A DNA stretch of 64,000 nt from Bacteroidaceae bacterium (GTDB lineage Bacteria > Bacteroidota > Bacteroidia > Bacteroidales > Bacteroidaceae): the NCBI GenBank assembly GCA_017447625.1, contig JAFSNB010000019.1, forward strand, positions 1-64,000, read 5' to 3'. The notes under the pieces were generated by a model, which was not told the origin of the DNA, did no database searches, and saw only the letters and a list, made by a program, of their open reading frames with translations. Shown piece after piece: positions 55,755 through 64,000 of this stretch (positions are counted from its first letter, which is position 1; each line of letters begins with the position of its first letter). The position numbers and the translations under genes were made by a program.

Positions 55755-58700
55755 TTAGTTGTGGTCAACTGTCACCTTTCTGCTTCTTACCACGACCTTC
55801 TGGCCATTGAAGATATAGACGCCGGGGTGAGTGGGTCGGGCGGTGCCGAGGGAGATGCCCTGGAGGGTGTACCATTGGTCTTTGGTCATTGAACCTTGGC
55901 CATTGACCATTGAACCTTGTCCTCCGTCTATTGTCTTTATGCCGTTGGCAGCGGCGAGATCAATGACGAAGGGTTCCCACGGGGTGCCGATGTTGCCGTC
56001 GCTGCTGTAGGTGAGGGTGTCACATACGGTGACGGCTGCAGCGCCGCCGACAGAGACTCGGAGTTCCATAGGCTGACCACTACCCTCGCCTGCAATAAGC
56101 AGATAATAGAGGTCGTCGGTTACGGTGGCAGCTCCCCGGCATTCGTCTCCGACATAAGCCGCGATCTCGGCGTTCAGCACAGCCTCTCCGCCGTTCGTCA
56201 GCATTATCACCATAGACATATTGTCGGGATAGGTAGTGGGATCCACGGGCGAGAAGTACAAGGGCCCCTCTCCGACTCCCCCCGTGGGGAGGAGAGAGCC
56301 TGACCATTGACTGTCTTGACCCTTTTCTCCCTTGACCTCGCGGCCGGAGCCGGTGGTGAGAGTCGGATAGACGAACTCCTTGATCTTCTTCTCCAGACTG
56401 TGGTAGAGGTAGCCCTTGCCGTTCTCCAAGGCCTTGAGGTTGCCCTCCCAGCCGTAGGGACCGTAGTAAGCAAAGCCCTTCTGCGACTTCACCTGGTCAC
56501 CGATCTGCGGGTCGGCTCCCGCCAGAGCCTGGTCAAGAGTCATCGTCGTTGTGGGCAGATAGGCAATCCAGTTCCATCCGTCATGGAGGACAACAGGAGT
56601 CTCATAGAGTTTCACCTGCTCACCAGATACGGGCAGCTGTGCCGGCAGTTCCTTGCTCTCCGGGAGTCGGCTCAGAAGCATCTTGTACATGGTGTTAGAG
56701 TGTACGTTCTTGAGAACGCCGGCCCAATAGGTTCCGTTGCAGTAGGAGGAGCCTGTGTGCTGATCCTTCACGCGGACGTTCCACGAGGAGAGGTCCTTGA
56801 AGACGGCAGAGGTCTTCGTGTTAGCAGGCTCGACGGCCAGCGAGAGCCAGTTCCAGCCCGTCTTGACGGTAAGTCTCTGCTCTACATGGTTGCTCTTGGC
56901 GAAGATTACCGGGTGGTCGAAATCGCCGTAGCTCTCCACGGGGTCGAAGTACAGCTGCGAGCTGGGCAGAGAGAGCGGGGATTCGCCCTGAGTATTATTG
57001 AGGCTTACAATCACGTTGGTGTAAGCAACGCCGGTGGTGGCATCCCAGATGCGGAAGGTCAGGGGCTGGCCCTTGTCCAGATCGCGCATCACGCCGTTCA
57101 CCTCTTGCTGAGCGTTGCCATAGACGCTCATTGCCACGTATGCGGCGCCGCGAATCTGCTCCAGATGGGCTATACCGCGGCACTCGTCGCCAATGAAGGC
57201 AGCCAGGCAGCTCTCGCTGTTGCCCATCAGGATGCCGTTGACATAGACCTGGCCTACGATGCTCATCGTGTTCTCGTACTTGCTCGGGTCGAAAGCCCAG
57301 GTCGGAGCCTCGCCGCTCACCTTCATGACGATGCGCAGGGGTTCGAGAATCTCGTTGTTGCCCTGCAGACCGATGGTCACGTCGTAGTTGCCGACGGCCA
57401 CGAGCGGATTCACGCTGAAGCGCAGGGTCTTGGTCGTGAGCGGAGCTACGTCGTCCGAGCGCTCGCTATCTACGAGAGTCAGCCATTGCGGCATATTATA
57501 TAATGTATAGTACTCTGTGTTACCGCTGCGGTTCTCGATGTTCACGTCGAAGGTGTAGGCGTCGCCGTACTGTTTGATTACGTTCACGGAGTCCTTGGTC
57601 CATTTCAGGGTGTTCAACTGCACGTAGGAAGTCCAGCGTATCGGAGCCGACGGGTTGCCGTTCTTGTCGTAGATTTTATCCACGGTGATGTTGAGCGTTG
57701 TGCCCTCAATGTCGCGGGCTTCCACTCCACCGCCCTCTTCGATCCGGATTACCAGCTTGCGCTCAGAGGCCACGGGCTTGGCTATGATGCGGCTCTCCAC
57801 GGGGGCATTCTTCAGCGGGGCTTGTGTGGATATGAAAGTGTTCTCGCTGACAGCCCCTGCGAGCACATCGGCTGCACCCGTGCTGGCGGCGGTGCGCGGT
57901 GCCATATTCTCCAGCGTCGGAACCATGGTGGAAACGCCGTTGACTGTACCGGGCTTCTCAAACGGATAGTAGGCCACGAGTCCGCGTGAGTAGGCGTCTG
58001 CGGTGTCTATTGTGTTGTACATGTTCGACAGCAGACGGTCCTCGGAGAGCGTAGCCTTCCAGATGCGGATTTCATCGATGAAGCCGTCGAGGCCCTGTCC
58101 GATTAGCATCTTCGAACCTTCAAATGGCGGCACCTCACTCTCGGCGATAACAGCCGTGCGCTTCCCGTTGTAGTAGAAGCTGGCCGACTGGCCGCGCACC
58201 ACATTCAGGGCGAAGTGGTTCATTCCATAATGGTTAGCGAAGTCTTCGTAACTGGCCACCGTCTGACTCTGCTCGCCGTATTCAAGCACGATGTCCTTGT
58301 TTGCTTTGTAATACAAACGCAGGCGGTTCGAAGGTTTGCTGCCCGTCTCGAAGATGGTCTCTCCTCCCGTTATAGTCAGATTGGACATTGCCCACAGTTC
58401 TATGGCATAGCTGTCGCCGCGACTGGTGTTGATGCGTGAGATGTCGGCTTCTACGGTTTCGCCTTTGGTATGCAGGCAATAGTTCGTATTCTCCAGTTCC
58501 CACGAGTCTTCGAGTGTGATGTCGTGCGTGTGGCGTGTGTCTGCAACCAAGTCGCCGTGTCCCTCGTTCATAGGCCAGTAGTTCGTCAGACCATAGACAT
58601 AATTGTCCTTTGTCTCGTACTTCGCAGCAGCGGCATCCTTGACGTCGCGATAGACCTTGTAAAGGCTCAGGTCGTGGATGCGGGCTGAGATGGGTCCGAG

Positions 58701-61700
58701 GTAGAGGCGACTGTCATCTGAGTAGTAGATGGCGTTCGCGTTGTCAATGGGCACGGGCTCATTGTCAAAGAGCTTCACGTTTGTCTCGCCGTACTGAGCC
58801 AGCAGCGAGAGCGTGTGGTCTGCAGCCTTGTAGCTGAGAGCGAAGAATGTCCACTCGTTCTCCGGCACCGTCTCGCGGCTTACCATAGTTGTTCCGGCAA
58901 GATGGATTTCTGCGTGGCCGTTGTTGAAGCCGAGCGAGAAGACGTTGCTTCCCATTCCCAGCTGCAACACAGTGCCGTTGCCCTCGCGGTTTAGCCAGAA
59001 GTCGGTGGAGAAGTCGCCGTTCAGGAATATGGGATTCTCGGTGTGTGCACCTCCGCCCCTGCGACTCAGGTGAACGGACACCTCGTGCTCAACCGGCTGG
59101 TTGTTCAGTTTGGCTGTGACTATGACGTTCTTGTCGGAGACATAACCCGGAACGATGTCCTCGTTGAACTCAACAACCAGGTCGTCGCCGTAGCGCAGGA
59201 TGCCATTTGCGGGAGCGGGTGTGGTGAGGTTGCGCGGACGCACGTTGTCCTTAACCACCGTCACCTCGTCGGAATAGACGCTTACAGGCTGCTCGCCGTA
59301 CATCGTTGTGGTGAAGGCACGGAACTGGTATTTGCCCTGCGGGAACATGTTGTCGTTCTTCATGTCATAGAGGTGATTCACCTCGTTCTTCTGGGGCAGG
59401 AGGCTGAATTCAACGCTGGTGGAGTCCTTCTTATTGAGCACGTATGTGTGCAGGGTGTTCCACTGTGTGTTGCCCTCGTAGCGGTATTGCAGGCCGATGT
59501 ATTTCAGACCCTTGAACTGTCGGTTGAAGTTCTTCAGCTTCAGCTCCACGTTGCCCTTCTGGCGGTCCATGGTCTCGATGTTCAGCACAGGCTCCGTGAC
59601 GGCCAGTTCGACAGGCGACGACGACGGCGAGAAGTGTGCGTTTATGGTTACGTCGTCATAGATGTCCAGGGGCTGGTACTGTGAGCAGAAACGCAGCATT
59701 ACTCTCTCGTAGTCGAGAACGCTCTCGTCTGTCTGCCTTATGGTTATCTGCTTTTTGACGGTCTGGTTTTGTGCGAGCAGCAGCGAGCGTCCGTTGATGG
59801 GAACACCGTCCATGAGAATCTGAAGTCCCTTTTGATTGGTTGATTCCATCAATATGAGATCATAGGTAAAGTCCTTGCCCTGGTGAGCGTGAGCCATGTT
59901 CGTGCAGTGGAGCGTCAGATTCATTTCACCTCCGGCCGGAATGTCGGTTACGGTGATAGTCTTCGACGCGTTCTTCCCGTCCAGACTTATACTCATGGTG
60001 GGCTGCTCCATCTGCTCTGTACCGTTGCCGAGAGGTGTCCCCTTATTGTAATAGTGTGTGGAGTCAGGTCCTTCGTATGGGTTGTAGGTCTGTCCGCCAT
60101 AGAGGTAGAAGATGTCGCTTTTCTTTTGATCCTTGCTCTTGTAGATATTGAACGAGAGGTCTGTGTCGCGGTTGCCCTCATTTATGACATAGTCCCACTC
60201 GGTGTAGTTCTCTGTCTTCTTGCCGTCCGAGTTCTTTACTCCGCCGCCAGTCTCAGTATTCATGTTCACTATCATGCCGGCACTTACAAAATTCTTGGCG
60301 TGGAAACCGAAATGATCACCGAGCACCAATCCCATCTTCCACACGTATGCGGTGTCGTAGGCTTCGGTGATACTGTTCTTTTTCGAATAGGTGTAGCTGC
60401 TGCCACCGTCAATGGAGTGGTTGTCGAAATCCCCTTTGCTGATGGCATTCACCTTATCCTCTTCGTTAGCTTTTATTATTTTCTGCCAGCGGTCAATCTG
60501 CATGTTACACCACTCGACGCTGTCTCGCTCGCCTTCCGTCACTTTCTCTGGCAGCACGCGGCGGTAGGTGCCGTCATGACCGTAGTTCGCATCGCCCTTC
60601 TTGAGCCAGGTCAGATACACGGTTTTGCTGCCGGTGTTCTTGAAGGCATCGGCCGTGGCCTGATCCGCCACCTCCGTGAGGAAGCTCGCGCGTTGGTCTT
60701 CCCACTTCGGTATCATCACGGTCTCAATCTCATACTGAGAGTACTTGAAGGCAGTGGAGACCTCCTGATCCAGCGACATGGCCTCTTCCAGAGCAAACAC
60801 ATATTTCTGAGTCTCCGGGTCACGCTTGATCAGTAGCTGTCGGCAGGCCCCGATGAGGAAGTTGGTAGAGTAGCCCACATAGACATCTCCCTTGGCTCCC
60901 ACGTAGGGATAGGCTGCTCCGGTGGAAACAGACTCTATTTCTGTGGTAACGAAGGTGGAGTCGTGGGCCCACGCCTTGTCAAACGAGGTGTGTGGTCCCC
61001 AATCGAACTGGTTCTTTACCGTGTTGCTCGTTATGGCTATCAGACCCAGTCCGGCACCGAATTTCAGATCGGCGCCCGCAATGACGTTGTTCACAATCTT
61101 GTAGTCGCCGTAGGCCAGATCTGAACGCATTTTGGTTCTTGTGGTGACGACGCCCTTCTTCAGGGTTGTGTAGGATTTGGCACCGGGCGGGTCTCGCAGT
61201 ACGAACAGAGCCTTGTCCGGTCCTTTGGTTATGAAGTTGTTGCCAATGGGCAGCGACCCCAGCACCACGGCGTTGAGGTTCGCCACGACGTAGGTGCGGT
61301 TCTTGCGCTCCATAGACACAGTCAGGCTGCGGGTGAAGGGGCTCGTGATATTCGGCTTGCCCACAGTCCACACCAGCTCGCTCTCGCCGTTGACGTCCAG
61401 ATCCAGCAGGTTGTCCTTCAGTTCGTGAATGTCTCCGGGCTTGATGCCGGAAGTCTCGTCCTCGACAAGGAACACCACAGTCTGCTCCGAGCTCATCTCG
61501 TTGGTCAGTCTCAGGCTCTGCTTCTTCAGCGGGATTGAGTCGGTGACCACCTCCGCCCCGTCGTAATTGGAATAGGCCTCGTAGCCGAACAGCCGGTAGG
61601 TGACCTCGTCGTTCATGTTATAGAGGGGGTACTCCATCACATAAACGGGCTTGCCCTCGGCGTCCGTGCTCCAGAGATTGTCTATCGTGGTTGTCTGGTT

Positions 61701-64000
61701 CAGCTCGTCCTTGAAGCTGATTGTCTTTATTCCATAGACGCCCTTGGGGTGACCCTTCTCGGTGATGTCCAGCTGTGGTTTGGCATAGTGGGTGTACACC
61801 TTCTTGGCGTGGTACTTGTATTTCAGCTGCACGGTGTCCTTCTGCTCGTTCACCACCTTTATCGAGTCGGAGAGTTGTGTCTGAGCCTGCGTCAGGTCAA
61901 CAGTCGAGAGCGAGGTGAAATATATCTCGTCGCGGTTGTTTTCTATGGTGACGCTCTTGGTGGTGTATTTCAGCGGCGGCAACAGAGCCGAGAACTCACC
62001 CGTGACGGAGTCGGTGCGGATTTTTATGTATTTGGATTCGAGACCCGCTTCCGTCCACGCGTGGCTGTTGATGCTCGCGGTGTCGCTCTCCCAGTAGCGT
62101 GTCGAGGTGGCATCCGTGCTGTGGTCGTCCTGACAGTTGAAAGAGAATGACTCGTTGTTCAGCTTCAGCGTTATGGTAGCTATACCGATGTTGTTGTTCG
62201 ATGCTCCAAAGCCCACGCCCAGCGTGTCGTTGCGCTCGCCGCCTGCCACACGGCCCACGAAGTTCACCAGCGTGGAGTCTGCAAAGTCGCAGCTCACGGC
62301 GCGGTCGAAGTTGTATGTGCCTGTGAGCGGGAACCGTCCGCCGGCAACCATCTTGTGACCGTCCAGCTTGGCCTCAACAAAGTGCTTGCCTATAGGCACG
62401 CTGATCTCGTAGTAGCCGCTGGCATCCGTCTGGCAGAACTTGCCGTCCTTCGACTGCACGAGTCCATCTACATACATTGGAATGCCCTCGGCGGGAATAT
62501 TCGTTCCGGCATAGTAGATATGGCCTGTCATCGGGAAGGCACTGACATCCTCGTAGTCGATGTTGTTGGCCGTCAGCGATGTGGGGCTGATGAACATCGA
62601 GCGGCTGTTGGGGTTGAACTCGTGGATTCCCAGCATAGGCACTACCTTGTAGTTCGTGCCACCCTGCTGGAAGGGTATTCCGCGAATGATATAGTCGCCG
62701 GCGTCGTCGGTCACACCGTAGAGACCCAGCTCCTTGGGCACGATGGCCGACGGCAGGGCGTTCACGCCCACCTCCGGGTGGTTCAGCTGGAAGAGGCCGT
62801 CCTGACAGGATACGTCGAAGGCATATTTCTTCACGTTGATGCCCTCGTCCAGCGGCCAGTAAAGTATGAGTCCCTCTTCCGTTCCGCCGAGGATGCGCTT
62901 GTAGTTGGCCAGAATCTTCTCCTCCGAGAGGGCGCGGTTCCAGATGCGGATATCATCAACGAAGCCCTCGAACGGTTTCTTGTCTATAATGCCGGACTCG
63001 TTTGAGATGGTGTTGCTGCCGCCTACGCTGAATGTGGGCCGCCCGCTCATCACGTCGGGAATAGCCTTCCACGTCTGTTTCGCGCAACTGATGGTCTTGC
63101 TGTGCAGCAGAGTGTCACGTCCCTCGCCCGTGTACAGAGTCCAGTTGCCTTTCGCGTAGCTTGCGGCCACGTGGGTGAAATCGTTTTTGGCAAAGGTCAG
63201 CTCGGCGAAGCTAAGGTAAGTGTTGTCTGCCTTCGAACCGTCATAGACACAGAGGCTGTAGTCGCGCCCGTTTTCTGTCTGCACGCCTACCTCAAGTGCG
63301 CCGTCCAGCACGAACAGCGGGCGGTAGGACTTGCCCTCGGTCTCCTGCGGACGCACCCACATCTGGATGGTCATCTCCTGATTGCCGTTCAGCAGGCCGG
63401 CATACTTGGCTGAGTCGGCCGTCCACTGCAGGCCCTGGCCGGGTCCCTCGATAAATCGTGAGAGGAACTGAGGCTGGTCGGTGGCCTCGTCTGTGGTGGT
63501 CTTCACCAGATTCACCTGCACGTTCCTCACGGCCGTTCCGGAGCCGAAGGAGATGTGGCCGGTAATCGTGCCTCGTGCCTGCGAGAATCCGGGAGTGGTC
63601 TGCTCGTCGGTCTTCACCAGCTGCTCGTCGCACTTGGCGCCGTAGGCCTCCACTGTGTATTCGTAGTAGGAGCCGGCCATCACGCGGTCGTCTATATAGG
63701 TGTATTCTGAAGCCGTGCCGTGGACATCTTCGGTGATTACCGTCCACTCGTCGCTGCCTATGGGCCGGCGCAGCACACGGTAGTAGATCTCGTTGTTCAT
63801 GTCGGCTCGCGCCACCTTCCACTTCACTATCACGTTCTTCTCCTCCGTGCCTGTGGTGGCCTTCACCTCGCTTATGTAGCTGCCTGCGGGCAGATTTCCG
63901 GTGATGGTGTTCGAGTAGTGGTCACGGTTCATGTAGGTGGTCTTCACGCGGTAGTCCATCAGGTCGCACACGGTGCCTTCGGCGTCGTAGCTCACCTGAG
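55755..64000 (-). CDS. Giant exported multidomain protein (N-terminus outside the window)
   Basis: More than 2,740 residues visible, frame open to the window edge. Numbering from the first visible residue: fibronectin-III-like (about 30-130), a LamG-like jelly-roll domain (about 165-380, ending FVDDIRIWNRALSEEKI), two carboxypeptidase-regulatory-like repeats (about 430-570, DASGYYEISVPIGKHFVEAKLDG), a long beta-rich middle, two more LamG domains (about 1,670-1,990, FIDEIRIWKATLSEDRLL), and a C-terminal part with two copies of a NxMSxV...AAFIGDECRG module (also AAYVGDECRG). The tail WYTLQGISLGTARPTHPGVY then IFNGQKVVV is like a type IX sorting domain. Likely a cell-surface adhesin or glycan-binding protein. 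Repeat insertions at 56260-56298 and 55879-55921 lie beside the tail. Confidence 0.85.
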   Translation of the reverse strand, partial: QVSYDAEGTVCDLMDYRVKTTYMNRDHYSNTITGNLPAGSYISEVKATTGTEEKNVIVKWKVARADMNNEIYYRVLRRPIGSDEWTVITEDVHGTASEYTYIDDRVMAGSYYEYTVEAYGAKCDEQLVKTDEQTTPGFSQARGTITGHISFGSGTAVRNVQVNLVKTTTDEATDQPQFLSRFIEGPGQGLQWTADSAKYAGLLNGNQEMTIQMWVRPQETEGKSYRPLFVLDGALEVGVQTENGRDYSLCVYDGSKADNTYLSFAELTFAKNDFTHVAASYAKGNWTLYTGEGRDTLLHSKTISCAKQTWKAIPDVMSGRPTFSVGGSNTISNESGIIDKKPFEGFVDDIRIWNRALSEEKILANYKRILGGTEEGLILYWPLDEGINVKKYAFDVSCQDGLFQLNHPEVGVNALPSAIVPKELGLYGVTDDAGDYIIRGIPFQQGGTNYKVVPMLGIHEFNPNSRSMFISPTSLTANNIDYEDVSAFPMTGHIYYAGTNIPAEGIPMYVDGLVQSKDGKFCQTDASGYYEISVPIGKHFVEAKLDGHKMVAGGRFPLTGTYNFDRAVSCDFADSTLVNFVGRVAGGERNDTLGVGFGASNNNIGIATITLKLNNESFSFNCQDDHSTDATSTRYWESDTASINSHAWTEAGLESKYIKIRTDSVTGEFSALLPPLKYTTKSVTIENNRDEIYFTSLSTVDLTQAQTQLSDSIKVVNEQKDTVQLKYKYHAKKVYTHYAKPQLDITEKGHPKGVYGIKTISFKDELNQTTTIDNLWSTDAEGKPVYVMEYPLYNMNDEVTYRLFGYEAYSNYDGAEVVTDSIPLKKQSLRLTNEMSSEQTVVFLVEDETSGIKPGDIHELKDNLLDLDVNGESELVWTVGKPNITSPFTRSLTVSMERKNRTYVVANLNAVVLGSLPIGNNFITKGPDKALFVLRDPPGAKSYTTLKKGVVTTRTKMRSDLAYGDYKIVNNVIAGADLKFGAGLGLIAITSNTVKNQFDWGPHTSFDKAWAHDSTFVTTEIESVSTGAAYPYVGAKGDVYVGYSTNFLIGACRQLLIKRDPETQKYVFALEEAMSLDQEVSTAFKYSQYEIETVMIPKWEDQRASFLTEVADQATADAFKNTGSKTVYLTWLKKGDANYGHDGTYRRVLPEKVTEGERDSVEWCNMQIDRWQKIIKANEEDKVNAISKGDFDNHSIDGGSSYTYSKKNSITEAYDTAYVWKMGLVLGDHFGFHAKNFVSAGMIVNMNTETGGGVKNSDGKKTENYTEWDYVINEGNRDTDLSFNIYKSKDQKKSDIFYLYGGQTYNPYEGPDSTHYYNKGTPLGNGTEQMEQPTMSISLDGKNASKTITVTDIPAGGEMNLTLHCTNMAHAHQGKDFTYDLILMESTNQKGLQILMDGVPINGRSLLLAQNQTVKKQITIRQTDESVLDYERVMLRFCSQYQPLDIYDDVTINAHFSPSSSPVELAVTEPVLNIETMDRQKGNVELKLKNFNRQFKGLKYIGLQYRYEGNTQWNTLHTYVLNKKDSTSVEFSLLPQKNEVNHLYDMKNDNMFPQGKYQFRAFTTTMYGEQPVSVYSDEVTVVKDNVRPRNLTTPAPANGILRYGDDLVVEFNEDIVPGYVSDKNVIVTAKLNNQPVEHEVSVHLSRRGGGAHTENPIFLNGDFSTDFWLNREGNGTVLQLGMGSNVFSLGFNNGHAEIHLAGTTMVSRETVPENEWTFFALSYKAADHTLSLLAQYGETNVKLFDNEPVPIDNANAIYYSDDSRLYLGPISARIHDLSLYKVYRDVKDAAAAKYETKDNYVYGLTNYWPMNEGHGDLVADTRHTHDITLEDSWELENTNYCLHTKGETVEADISRINTSRGDSYAIELWAMSNLTITGGETIFETGSKPSNRLRLYYKANKDIVLEYGEQSQTVASYEDFANHYGMNHFALNVVRGQSASFYYNGKRTAVIAESEVPPFEGSKMLIGQGLDGFIDEIRIWKATLSEDRLLSNMYNTIDTADAYSRGLVAYYPFEKPGTVNGVSTMVPTLENMAPRTAASTGAADVLAGAVSENTFISTQAPLKNAPVESRIIAKPVASERKLVIRIEEGGGVEARDIEGTTLNITVDKIYDKNGNPSAPIRWTSYVQLNTLKWTKDSVNVIKQYGDAYTFDVNIENRSGNTEYYTLYNMPQWLTLVDSERSDDVAPLTTKTLRFSVNPLVAVGNYDVTIGLQGNNEILEPLRIVMKVSGEAPTWAFDPSKYENTMSIVGQVYVNGILMGNSESCLAAFIGDECRGIAHLEQIRGAAYVAMSVYGNAQQEVNGVMRDLDKGQPLTFRIWDATTGVAYTNVIVSLNNTQGESPLSLPSSQLYFDPVESYGDFDHPVIFAKSNHVEQRLTVKTGWNWLSLAVEPANTKTSAVFKDLSSWNVRVKDQHTGSSYCNGTYWAGVLKNVHSNTMYKMLLSRLPESKELPAQLPVSGEQVKLYETPVVLHDGWNWIAYLPTTTMTLDQALAGADPQIGDQVKSQKGFAYYGPYGWEGNLKALENGKGYLYHSLEKKIKEFVYPTLTTGSGREVKGEKGQDSQWSGSLLPTGGVGEGPLYFSPVDPTTYPDNMSMVIMLTNGGEAVLNAEIAAYVGDECRGAATVTDDLYYLLIAGEGSGQPMELRVSVGGAAAVTVCDTLTYSSDGNIGTPWEPFVIDLAAANGIKTIDGGQGSMVNGQGSMTKDQWYTLQGISLGTARPTHPGVYIFNGQKVVVRSRKVTVDHN
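55879..55921. repeat. CATTGAAC repeats in the giant gene, next to the sorting tail
   Basis: TGGTCATTGAACCTTGGCCA and on to CATTGACCATTGAACCTTG; in frame as GGQGSMVNGQGSMTKDQW immediately before the C-terminal sorting-like domain. Confidence 0.75.
56260..56298 (-). repeat. A1 GC palindrome in the giant gene
   Basis: CTCTCCGACTCCCCCCGTGG continuing to GGAGGAGAG, reverse orientation; in frame as LLPTGGVGEGP in a linker between the two GDECRG modules. Confidence 0.75.

Overview
The window looks like the chromosome of a member of the Bacteroidales, most likely a Prevotella-like gut or rumen commensal. The evidence is: many genes preceded by the Bacteroidota -7 promoter element TAnnTTTGC rather than a sigma70 box; no clear Shine-Dalgarno sequences; typical family content (class III glutamine synthetase, TrpB2, Rho with a long disordered N-terminal region, CotH proteins, SusD-era style lipoproteins with acidic residues after the lipobox); and C-terminal tails resembling type IX secretion sorting domains. 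Genus is an inference and cannot be settled from the sequence alone.

Layout. 0-4 kb: end of an IS630-like transposase, a GH29 alpha-L-fucosidase between two copies of a 36-bp direct repeat, a small surface lipoprotein and a long repeat-rich intergenic tract. 4.2-5.9 kb: SulP anion transporter. 5.9-17.2 kb, all on the minus strand: a probable hydroxyproline/proline-peptide catabolic locus (CstA transporter, P5C dehydrogenase PruA, a secreted HExxH lipoprotein, Xaa-Pro aminopeptidase, the glycyl-radical trans-4-hydroxyproline dehydratase HypD, an MBOAT/SGNH O-acyltransferase pair, and the HypD-activating radical SAM enzyme). 17.4-21.5 kb: divergent ABC-F ATPase and rho. 21.6-22.9 kb: ECF sigma operon. 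23.1-26.2 kb: accessory patch with an AAA/DUF4143 ATPase, 22-bp tandem repeats, a 152-bp nested palindrome and a collapsed toxin-antitoxin gene. 26.3-43.9 kb: housekeeping (ribH, TPR protein, recF-dciA, 5-FCL, CtpA protease, dCMP deaminase, M3 peptidase, Crp regulator, CotH protein, glnN, mltG, tRNA-Thr, trpB2 with a tryptophan attenuator, smpB). 43.9-49.4 kb: metH lacking the reactivation domain, DUF4375 protein, His-rich metal P-type ATPase with a palindromic operator. 49.7-55.6 kb: orphan antitoxin and an exported caspase cluster. 55.8-64 kb: 5'-truncated giant multidomain exported protein.

The most unusual signal is a set of short GC-rich palindromic elements (core CTCCCCCC-ACGGGGGGAG and two relatives) that occur in intergenic DNA and also in frame inside at least nine genes here, usually at domain boundaries, where they encode stretches such as PPTGGAGEG or SPRGGE. 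A second, AT-richer family (CATTGAAC repeats) behaves the same way. This looks like a coding-tolerated mobile or spreading repeat, comparable in behaviour to the Rickettsia palindromic elements.
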